From Bacillota bacterium (lineage in GTDB: Bacteria; Bacillota; Clostridia; DSM-8532), in assembly GCA_023440865.1 (NCBI GenBank), contig JAEXRM010000021.1:1-13976 (forward strand): a stretch of 13,976 nt of DNA. The letters are read 5' to 3'. Positions 1 through 5,826 of this stretch are shown here, piece after piece. The stretch's first letter is position 1. The number at the start of each line of letters is the position of its first letter. The translations under genes were made by a program, and so were the position numbers. The notes under the pieces are model-generated. The model was not told the origin of the DNA. It searched no databases and saw only the letters and a list, made by a program, of their open reading frames with translations.

Positions 1-612
1 ACCGAGGACGGCCGCCGCAAGCCCTATGCCGTGGTGCTGCTCGATGAGGTGGAAAAGGCGCATCCCGCCGTGTTCAACGTGCTGCTGCAGGTGCTCGACG
101 ACGGCCGGATCACCGATTCGCAGGGGCGTACGGTCGACTTCAAGAACACGCTGGTCATCCTGACCTCGAACATCGGCTCGTCGTACCTGCTCGACAGCAT
201 CGACAACGAAGGCCACGTGGCGGAGGACGCGCAGCGGGCCGTGATGGGCGAGCTGCGGCGGCATTTCCGGCCCGAGTTCCTCAACCGGCTCGACGATGTC
301 GTGTTCTTCAAGCCGCTGACGGAAACCGAAATCGGCCAGATCGTGGGCCTGATGGTCGACGAGCTGCGCGGCCGGCTGGCGGAGCGGCGCATCAACGTGC
401 GGCTTTCGACTGAGGCAGTGGAACGCATCGTGCGCGAGGGGTATGATCCCGTGTACGGCGCGCGGCCGCTGCGCCGGTACATCCAGCGCCATGTGGAGAC
501 CCGCATCGCCCGCGCGCTCATCGGCGGCGGCGTGCCCGACGCGGCGACCGTGACCGTGGACGTGGGGCGGGGTGGGGCGGACGGACAGGAGGAACTGGCG
601 GTGTCGTGGTGA
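1..612 (+). CDS. clpB: ATP-dependent chaperone ClpB, C-terminal part (5' end outside window)
   Basis: ClpB is a cytoplasmic AAA+ disaggregase that threads aggregated protein through a hexameric ring together with DnaK. Only the C-terminal ~203 codons of the second ATPase domain are present, open at the left edge in frame 1. Visible motifs in order are the Walker B block VVLLDEVEKAH, the QVLDDGR and DSQGRTVDFKN segments, sensor 1 in LTSNIGS, the arginine-finger region FRPEFLNRLDD, and sensor 2 in YGARPLRRYIQ near the C terminus. The IGS after LTSN and the short C-terminal tail favour ClpB over ClpC or ClpA, which is family knowledge. The frame ends with TGA at 610-612. The next gene starts about 240 bp away behind a repeat array, so it is probably a separate unit. 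An upstream CIRCE or CtsR site, if any, lies outside the window. Confidence 0.93.
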   Translation, partial: TEDGRRKPYAVVLLDEVEKAHPAVFNVLLQVLDDGRITDSQGRTVDFKNTLVILTSNIGSSYLLDSIDNEGHVAEDAQRAVMGELRRHFRPEFLNRLDDVVFFKPLTETEIGQIVGLMVDELRGRLAERRINVRLSTEAVERIVREGYDPVYGARPLRRYIQRHVETRIARALIGGGVPDAATVTVDVGRGGADGQEELAVSW

Positions 613-660
613 TCCGCATGACCTCCGTAAGGCCGACGACAACCGCCGGTTCCGGTGACA

Positions 661-772
661 ACCCGCCTGCATGTTACACTGCCTGCATGCTTTGCTGCTT
701 GCATACTTTACTGACTGCACACTTCACTGCCTGCATACTTTCCGGCCTGCCTGCTACACTGCCTGCGTGCTT
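661..772. repeat. Seven-copy degenerate 16-bp tandem repeat
   Basis: The stretch divides exactly, without indels, into seven 16-mers starting at 661, 677, 693, 709, 725, 741 and 757. The consensus is CACTGCCTGCATRCTT. Copies 2, 5 and 7 are the closest to one another, while copies 1, 3, 4 and 6 have diverged. Two copies give extended -10-like strings, TGTTACACT at 672-680 and TGCTACACT at 752-760, so promoter activity for the downstream ferritin-like gene is possible. A 16-bp period is not a multiple of three, which argues against a coding origin. Confidence 0.85.
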
Positions 773-856
773 CACCTCATGGCTCGCCGGGTAACTCTCC
801 TGTGGAGCCCTGATGATGCCTGCGGGCACAGCGGTGGTTCCTGATGGGGGAAATGC

Positions 857-1330
857 ATGAAAACTGCCAGTGAACTCATACAAATGCTGCGCGATGTGGA
901 GTTGAACTTCTCCAGGCTCTACGCCAATGTGGCCGCCATCGAGGGGCAGTACAACCCCCGCCTGAAGACCGCCGCCATGGTGCTGAGCCACCAGGAGTCG
1001 GATCATGCCAAGGCGTATGACGACATGCAGAAAAACTTGCGGGAGAAGGGCGACCTGCGTCTTTCGGAGGTGTTCCACGAGAAGGCGCGCGTCCTGCTTC
1101 ACGATTTCCGGCACGGCGTCGCGACAAGGGAAATGGGCAACGTCAACGCGTTGATCGACTTTGCCGTTGCATATGAAAGACAGAATGCGGAGTTGCTCCG
1201 CGCCCTGTCGGAATCGGTGGATGCGTCACAGCAGCCGGAGCTGCTGAAGCTCATCAACGACCTTGTCGACATCGAGAAGGAACACTCCAGTACGCTGCTG
1301 GGCTTTCGCAAACCGGAGGTGAAGGCATGA
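857..1330 (+). CDS. Ferritin-like (putative diiron) four-helix protein
   Basis: A 157-residue, probably cytoplasmic, all-helical protein without a signal peptide. I do not recognise a named family, but the ligand spacing of a ferritin/rubrerythrin-type diiron bundle is visible. There is a Glu in helix 1 (E15), an E-x-x-H in helix 2 (E47, H50), a Glu in helix 3 (E107) and a second E-x-x-H in helix 4 (E140, H143). If real, it would bind two irons and act in peroxide reduction, iron storage or oxidative-stress defence, which is inference. It lacks the CxxC rubredoxin domain of rubrerythrin. The start is ATG 857 behind a G-rich site (GGGGGA, 846-851) with short spacing. It stands alone between clpB and the mannosidase, and I see no convincing terminator after it. 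An unrelated helical-bundle fold is the main alternative. Confidence 0.72.
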   Translation: MKTASELIQMLRDVELNFSRLYANVAAIEGQYNPRLKTAAMVLSHQESDHAKAYDDMQKNLREKGDLRLSEVFHEKARVLLHDFRHGVATREMGNVNALIDFAVAYERQNAELLRALSESVDASQQPELLKLINDLVDIEKEHSSTLLGFRKPEVKA

Positions 1331-1358
1331 GACTGGCGTTCTGACATTGTAAATTGAA

Positions 1359-1387
1359 TTGACTAAAATGCGCCGGCGCAGTATCAT
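1359..1387 (+). promoter_or_regulatory. Sigma-A-type promoter with palindromic operator candidate, upstream of the GH38 gene
   Basis: A -35 box TTGACT (1359-1364) and a -10 box TATCAT (1382-1387) are separated by exactly 17 bp, about 47 bp before the mannosidase start. The spacer holds a perfect 12-bp palindrome, TGCGCCGGCGCA, at 1369-1380. A repressor bound there would block RNA polymerase directly. The palindrome has a central CG like LacI-family operators but is 2 bp shorter than a CcpA cre site, so the binding protein is unknown. Confidence 0.65.
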
Positions 1388-1433
1388 CATCCCGACGGCT
1401 CAAGGCTTGCGGCCATGAAAGGCGGACGGGAAC

Positions 1434-4076
1434 ATGGAGGAGCGCATCGCGCCGTGCACCGGTCGGGTGCTGCATCTTGTCGGCAACGCGCACATCGACC
1501 TCGTTTGGCTCTGGCGGTGGCAGGAGGGCCTGCAGGAGGTGCGGGCGACCTTCCGCTCCGCACTGGACCGGCTGGCCGAGTTTCCCGCGTTCGTCTTCAC
1601 CAGCTCTTCGGCCGTCTGCTACGAATGGCTGGAGCAGGTCGATCCGGACATGCTGGCGGAAATCCGCGCGCAGGTTCTCGCGGGACGATGGGTGCTGTGC
1701 GGCGGCTGGTGGGTGCAGCCGGACTGCAACATCCCGCACGGGGAGTCCTTCGTGCGCCAGGCACTGCTTGGGCAGCGCACGTTCATGCGGTTGTTCGGCC
1801 TTCACGCCCGCGTCGGGTACAACGTCGATTCCTTCGGACACAACGCGGCCCTTCCCCAGCTGCTTGCGGGAAGCGGCATGGAGGGGTATGTCTTTCTCCG
1901 ACCCGGTCCGCACGAGTGCGTGCTGCCGGCGGAGGTGTTCCGCTGGATCGGTCCCGACGGCTCGTCCGTTGCCGCGGCCCGCATCCCTGACGAATACACG
2001 GTCTGGGGCGCGAACCTGCTGCCGCATGTCCACCGCTGCGTCGCGCGGCTGTCGGAGGAAAACCCCGCGGGCATCTGCTTTTATGGCGTCGGCAACCATG
2101 GCGGGGGACCGACACGCGAGAACATCGGCAACCTGGAGGAGGAGCGCCTCCCCATGGCGGAAGCGGGTGTCTCCCTGCGCTTTTCCTCACCGGATCAATT
2201 CTTTCTCGACCTGGCAAGCCGCGGCACGGTGCTGCCGGAGGTAAGCGGCGACCTGCTGATGCATGCGCCCGGATGCCTGAGCGTCCATGCCGGCGTGAAG
2301 CGGTGGAACCGCCGTGCCGAACACGCCCTGCTCGATGCGGAAAAGTGGGTGTCGCTTGCAGGGATGGTTTTCGGGCATGAAACGCCCGAGGACCTGAACC
2401 GCGCATGGCGTCAGATCCTGTTCAACCAGTTTCATGACGTGCTGGCCGGCACGTCCATCGAGGCCGCTTACGAGGATGCGCGCGAGCAGTACGGCGAAGC
2501 CTGCTCCATCGCGGCGCGCGCGCGGAACGCAGCGCTGCAGGGCCTCCTGCGGCGCATCGGCATGCCGTCCCGCGATCGGTCGGTCGCGCTGGTCGTGTTC
2601 AATGGCGCCACCGAAGCGGCGTACGGACCCGTGGCGTTCGAGCTGGAATGGAAGGCGGAGACCTCCGTGATGCGGGATGTGCAAGGGCGGTCGGTGCCGG
2701 TGCAGCGGATTGCCCCCCGCAGTCTGGTTGGCGGGCGGCAGCGGTTCGTTTTTGTACCGGCGCTGCCCGCCTTCGGGTATGAAACCTTCTGGCTCGAAGC
2801 GGTGGCATCGCCTGCCGCAAGCGGTGGGGGTGCGGAACGGGTTATTGGGGCGGATGGCGGCGAGGCAGTCGCAAGGGCACCCGAAACGGCAGCCGATGCC
2901 GCCGACACGACGGCGTTGTCCCCCATCGCGCGGATGGCTTCCGACGGCTCCATCGTGATGGACAATGGGATTGTGCGACTGATGATCGCGGCGGACAGTG
3001 GCCTGCCCGTCTCCCTCCGGCTGCTGCCAGACGGACCGGAGCTGCTTGCGGCGCCCGGCGCGGTTCCCGTGGTTGTCGAGGACGACTCCGATACCTGGAG
3101 CCATCACATCACGCGGTATGCGGACGGCATCGGCGCCTTTGCCGCGGATGCGGTCGTCCTCGAGGAGAACGGGCCGGTCCGTGCTACGGTCCGGGTGGGG
3201 ATGCGCTGGGGAGAAAGCCGCATGCTGCAGCGCTTCTCCCTCTGCATGCAAGAAGCGGCCGTGCGGGTGTCGACGACCGTGGACTGGCATGAACGCTGGA
3301 AGCTGCTCAAGCTGTGCTTCACGCCCGCCCTGACGGATGTCTCGGTTCGGGCGGCCATCCCCTTTGGCGGTGCGCCGCGGGCGGACAACGGGGACGAACA
3401 GCCGATGCAGGACTGGGCAGACGTGACCGGAACGGTCTCCGAGGCTGCCGGAGGTGGAGACGCACCGCCCGATCGACCGGGAAGGGCCGGCTTGACGGTG
3501 CTCAACGATGGCAGGCACGGCATGGACTTCCGGAACGGCACGCTCCGCCTGACCGTGCTGCGCAGCCCCGTGTACGCGCACCATGTTCCGGTTGCGGCCG
3601 AGGCGGGACAGGCCCTGCGGTTCATGGACCAGGGCGAGCAGACGGCGCAATGGATGCTGCTGCCGCATGACGGCACACAGGTGGCGGCGCGTGCGGTGGC
3701 GGCCGCGGTCCGGTTCCAGCAGCCACCCTTCGTCCTTTTTGAATCCACCCACGCGGGGGCGCTCCCCCTGCGCCTGTCAGGCATCGGGGTGAACCGTCAG
3801 TTCCCCCCGGATGCGCAATGTCCGTCCGAAACCGGTTCCCGCGCCGCATCGGTCTCCGTGTCCGCCATCAAGCCGGCCGAAGATGGCCATGGCTGGGTGC
3901 TGCGCGCCCATGAAACCGGCGGCGTGCAAGTCGCCGGGTGCCGGTTCGAGCTGCCCGTCCTGGGCCGCTCCTGGGTTGCCGGCTTCACACCGCACCAGAT
4001 CCGGACATTCTTCATTCCTTCCGCTCATGATGCGCCGGTACGGGACATGAACCTCATCGAGGAGGCGCTGCCGTAA
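1434..4076 (+). CDS. GH38 alpha-mannosidase
   Basis: Retaining, zinc-dependent alpha-mannosidase that releases mannose from alpha-mannosides. It has 880 residues and no signal peptide, so it is probably cytoplasmic and acts on imported mannosyl-oligosaccharides. In the N-terminal catalytic domain, H20 and D22 of NAHIDLVWLW are zinc ligands, and QPDCNIPHGES (about 95-105) is the conserved substrate loop. D132 in YNVDSFGH is the expected nucleophile, and H334-D335 in FNQFHDVLAGTS supplies the remaining zinc contact. The middle helical domain lies around 280-365 and the C-terminal beta-sandwich region follows. An Ala/Gly-rich linker around 455-495 looks like a lineage-specific insertion. Length is close to bacterial enzymes of the MngB type. 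The start is ATG 1434, with only a weak site (GGACGGG) before it, but the catalytic motif begins soon after so little can be missing. The gene has its own promoter with a palindrome. Confidence 0.95.
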   Translation: MEERIAPCTGRVLHLVGNAHIDLVWLWRWQEGLQEVRATFRSALDRLAEFPAFVFTSSSAVCYEWLEQVDPDMLAEIRAQVLAGRWVLCGGWWVQPDCNIPHGESFVRQALLGQRTFMRLFGLHARVGYNVDSFGHNAALPQLLAGSGMEGYVFLRPGPHECVLPAEVFRWIGPDGSSVAAARIPDEYTVWGANLLPHVHRCVARLSEENPAGICFYGVGNHGGGPTRENIGNLEEERLPMAEAGVSLRFSSPDQFFLDLASRGTVLPEVSGDLLMHAPGCLSVHAGVKRWNRRAEHALLDAEKWVSLAGMVFGHETPEDLNRAWRQILFNQFHDVLAGTSIEAAYEDAREQYGEACSIAARARNAALQGLLRRIGMPSRDRSVALVVFNGATEAAYGPVAFELEWKAETSVMRDVQGRSVPVQRIAPRSLVGGRQRFVFVPALPAFGYETFWLEAVASPAASGGGAERVIGADGGEAVARAPETAADAADTTALSPIARMASDGSIVMDNGIVRLMIAADSGLPVSLRLLPDGPELLAAPGAVPVVVEDDSDTWSHHITRYADGIGAFAADAVVLEENGPVRATVRVGMRWGESRMLQRFSLCMQEAAVRVSTTVDWHERWKLLKLCFTPALTDVSVRAAIPFGGAPRADNGDEQPMQDWADVTGTVSEAAGGGDAPPDRPGRAGLTVLNDGRHGMDFRNGTLRLTVLRSPVYAHHVPVAAEAGQALRFMDQGEQTAQWMLLPHDGTQVAARAVAAAVRFQQPPFVLFESTHAGALPLRLSGIGVNRQFPPDAQCPSETGSRAASVSVSAIKPAEDGHGWVLRAHETGGVQVAGCRFELPVLGRSWVAGFTPHQIRTFFIPSAHDAPVRDMNLIEEALP

Positions 4077-4081
4077 TCCGC

Positions 4082-4115
4082 CTTTCATGTTCCTTTCATA
4101 TTGCGACGGTAATCT
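4082..4115 (+). promoter_or_regulatory. PhoB/OmpR-type direct-repeat box and -10, upstream of the cytochrome b5-like gene
   Basis: Two identical heptamers, CTTTCAT at 4082-4088 and CTTTCAT at 4093-4099, are separated by 4 bp, so they repeat every 11 bp (one DNA turn). A -10-like TAATCT lies at 4110-4115, leaving 10 bp after the box. No good -35 is present, as expected for an activator-dependent promoter. A 7-4-7 direct repeat placed 10 bp before -10 is the arrangement known for PhoB-activated promoters (Pho box CTGTCAT-N4-CTGTCAT, one base different per half). The cognate regulator may be the OmpR-family protein encoded about 1 kb downstream. Confidence 0.55.
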
Positions 4116-4180
4116 GAAGGCATGGACACAACGACAGGCGGTGCAGGCACCGCTGGCGTGCCGTCCGGAGGAGGTACCGC

Positions 4181-5008
4181 ATGAATCGGAAATCAGGCAT
4201 GAAAATCATCGTTATCGCCAGCATCGCCGCGTTGCTTGCCACAGGCATCGCCGTGAACGCCGCTGTTGCGACGGATGCCTCGGGCGGGCGGAAAGCCGAT
4301 GTGACAACCAGTGCGACAAAAACGGCGGGCACGTCCGCCGCGAAGGGGACAGCTTCGTCCGCTGCGGCCACGCGCATCTTGACGGTTGCGGAACTGGCCG
4401 GTTACAACGGCGTTGCGGGTCAGCCCGCCTACATCGCCTACCAGGGGGTCGTGTACGATCTGACATCGGTCGTCGCATGGAAGGGTGGCAAGCATCACGG
4501 CGTGTCGGCGGGAACCGATTTGACAAAATCGTTCGCCTTCTCGCCCCACGCCGAATCCATCCTGTCGATGGGCAAGGTGGTCGGGGCCATGCAGGGCAGC
4601 GCGGCCGCCAAGGCGATCACGGCCGCCGCCGCCACGGCGTCACCTTCCGCCACGGCATCGCCTTCCGTCAAGGCGCCGCCCGCCGCCACAGCATCGCCAT
4701 CTGCTGCGGCATCACCAGCCGCCACGGCATCCGCCACCGCCGTGAATCCCTCCGCGCAAGCCTCGGCAGTCACGGCGGGACGCATGTCCCGGGAGGGTGA
4801 ACGCGCTGATGACCGGGACGACGACCGGGACGACGACCGGGATGACGACCGGGACGACGACCGGGACGATGAGCGGGATGATGACCGGAACGATGACCGG
4901 GACGACGACCGGGATGCGCGCATCTGGGACCGCAACGGGGATCATGACGGTACGGTCGGGTTCCGGGACGACGATCATGGCGATGATTTCTCCGAGCTGG
5001 ATGATTGA
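4181..5008 (+). CDS. Exported cytochrome b5-like heme-binding protein with acidic repeat tail
   Basis: A 275-residue protein with four visible parts. Residues 1 to about 30 form a signal peptide or N-terminal anchor (basic start, hydrophobic IIVIASIAALLATGIAV); there is no lipobox cysteine. Residues about 66-140 form a cytochrome b5-like domain (LTVAELAGYNG, PAYIAYQGVVYDLT, WKGGKHHG, SPH). The likely axial heme ligands are His105 or 106 and His123, by comparison with small Firmicute b5 proteins. Residues about 150-205 are an Ala/Ser/Pro/Thr-rich linker. Residues 210-245 are nine D-D-R-D units, and residues 252-263 fit an EF-hand-like loop. No LPXTG or C-terminal membrane segment is seen. The start is ATG 4181 behind GGAGGAGG (4167-4174). 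A terminator at 5050 separates it from the two-component genes. The role is unknown; electron transfer or heme handling at the envelope is plausible. Confidence 0.85.
   Translation: MNRKSGMKIIVIASIAALLATGIAVNAAVATDASGGRKADVTTSATKTAGTSAAKGTASSAAATRILTVAELAGYNGVAGQPAYIAYQGVVYDLTSVVAWKGGKHHGVSAGTDLTKSFAFSPHAESILSMGKVVGAMQGSAAAKAITAAAATASPSATASPSVKAPPAATASPSAAASPAATASATAVNPSAQASAVTAGRMSREGERADDRDDDRDDDRDDDRDDDRDDERDDDRNDDRDDDRDARIWDRNGDHDGTVGFRDDDHGDDFSELDD
4808..4915 (+). repeat. Nine 12-bp in-frame tandem repeats encoding D-D-R-D
   Basis: Nine 12-bp units (consensus GAYGACCGGGAY) lie exactly in the reading frame of the b5-like gene. They encode five D-D-R-D, then D-E-R-D, D-D-R-N and two more D-D-R-D. 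Near-identity of the DNA units suggests recent slippage expansion, so copy number may vary between strains without breaking the frame. The encoded tail is strongly acidic with regularly spaced arginines. Confidence 0.93.
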
Positions 5009-5049
5009 TCGATGAGATCTCCAGCCGTGTGAGCCACATTCACCGCATG

Positions 5050-5079
5050 CAGGGGCGCCGGCGAAGGCGCCCCTGTTTT
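5050..5079 (+). terminator. Intrinsic terminator after the cytochrome b5-like gene
   Basis: A perfect 10-bp GC-rich stem, CAGGGGCGCC (5050-5059) pairing with GGCGCCCCTG (5066-5075), encloses a 6-nt loop and is followed by TTTT (5076-5079). It lies 42 nt past the b5-like stop codon and ends that transcript before the response regulator. Confidence 0.9.
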
Positions 5080-5084
5080 CAATG

Positions 5085-5114
5085 TTCACACGGGTGGCAC
5101 ATAACCGATACAGC
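5085..5114 (+). promoter_or_regulatory. Weak promoter candidate for the two-component operon
   Basis: Just downstream of the terminator, TTCACA (5085-5090) and TACAGC (5109-5114) lie 18 bp apart, about 43 bp before the regulator start. The -10 match is poor. A promoter is expected in this short interval because of the terminator, but this exact assignment is tentative. Confidence 0.25.
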
Positions 5115-5156
5115 CGGAGAATCCCGCTTCGGCCCATCCGTGCACGGGAGGTCCGC

Positions 5157-5825
5157 ATGATTCTGCTTGCCGAAGACGACGAACGCATCGCCCGCCATCT
5201 GGTGAAGCTGCTCCGGCAGGACGGCTTCGGTGTCGACCATGCCCTGGATGGGAACGATGCGCTGGCATATGCCGAAGCGAACGACTACGAGCTTGTCGTG
5301 CTCGACTGGATGATGCCGGGGCGCGACGGCCTCTCGGTGTGCAGGGAGCTCCGTACCAGGGGATACGACGGCGGCATCCTGATGCTGACTGCCAGGGATA
5401 CGCTCGAGAACAAAATCGATGGATTGGACGCGGGTGCAGACGATTATCTTGTCAAGCCATTCGAGTACCGGGAGCTCCTGGCCCGCATCAAGGCGCTTTC
5501 CCGCAGGAGCAGGAAACCGTTGTCGGAGGATACGCTCCGGGCGGGGCCCTTTCTTGCGGACCGGAACACCCATACCGTCCGGTTCGACGGCAGGGCGCTG
5601 CATCTTTCCCGACGGGAGTTCCAGCTGTTTCTCTTCCTGCTGGAGAACCATGGCCGCATCGTGCCGCGCGAAACCCTGCTCGACCGCATCTGGGGGCTGG
5701 ATGAGGAAGTCACGGCCAACAACCTCGACGCGCACTTGAGGCTTCTGCGCAAAAAGCTGGAGGCCGAGGGGGCGCCCCGGTGCATCGTCACGGTCCGGGG
5801 GCTTGGATATCGGCTGGAGGTGTGA
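5157..5825 (+). CDS. OmpR/PhoB-family response regulator
   Basis: A 222-residue cytoplasmic DNA-binding response regulator. The N-terminal receiver domain (about 1-115) has the acidic pair E6/D7, phospho-acceptor D50 in LVVLDWMMPG, T78 in MLTARD, and Y97 and K100 in DDYLVKPF. All switch residues are present. The C-terminal winged helix (about 125-222) has the family pattern LSRREFQLFLFLLENHGRIV, then LLDRIWG, NNLDAHLRLLRKKL and TVRGLGYRLEV. Start ATG 5157 is chosen because GGGAGG (5146-5151) sits 5 nt upstream. An in-frame ATG at 5082 touches the terminator tail, has no ribosome site and precedes the domain. It is followed after 1 nt by the kinase gene. The direct-repeat box before the b5-like gene has the geometry this family binds. 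Signal and regulon are unknown. Confidence 0.95.
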   Translation: MILLAEDDERIARHLVKLLRQDGFGVDHALDGNDALAYAEANDYELVVLDWMMPGRDGLSVCRELRTRGYDGGILMLTARDTLENKIDGLDAGADDYLVKPFEYRELLARIKALSRRSRKPLSEDTLRAGPFLADRNTHTVRFDGRALHLSRREFQLFLFLLENHGRIVPRETLLDRIWGLDEEVTANNLDAHLRLLRKKLEAEGAPRCIVTVRGLGYRLEV

Positions 5826-5826
5826 C

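Noticed and set aside
606..794. Small Cys/Thr-rich plus-strand frame across the 16-bp array
   Set aside because: The 16-bp period shifts frame every copy and no convincing ribosome site precedes it, so the peptide reflects repeat DNA.
1369..1380. CcpA cre site at the mannosidase promoter
   Set aside because: The palindrome is 12 bp with TG and CA ends; the cre pattern needs 14 bp with different inner bases.
2187..3752. Long minus-strand frame (521 codons) inside the mannosidase gene
   Set aside because: It is an antisense shadow caused by high GC at codon third positions; the sense strand has clear GH38 motifs.
4495..4935. Minus-strand frame encoding an Arg/Ser-rich repeat protein
   Set aside because: It is the antisense reading of the D-D-R-D repeats in the b5-like gene; no ribosome site or domain supports it.
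5082..5156. Upstream ATG giving the response regulator a 25-residue extension
   Set aside because: It begins right at the terminator T-run, lacks a ribosome site, and the receiver domain begins at ATG 5157 behind GGGAGG.
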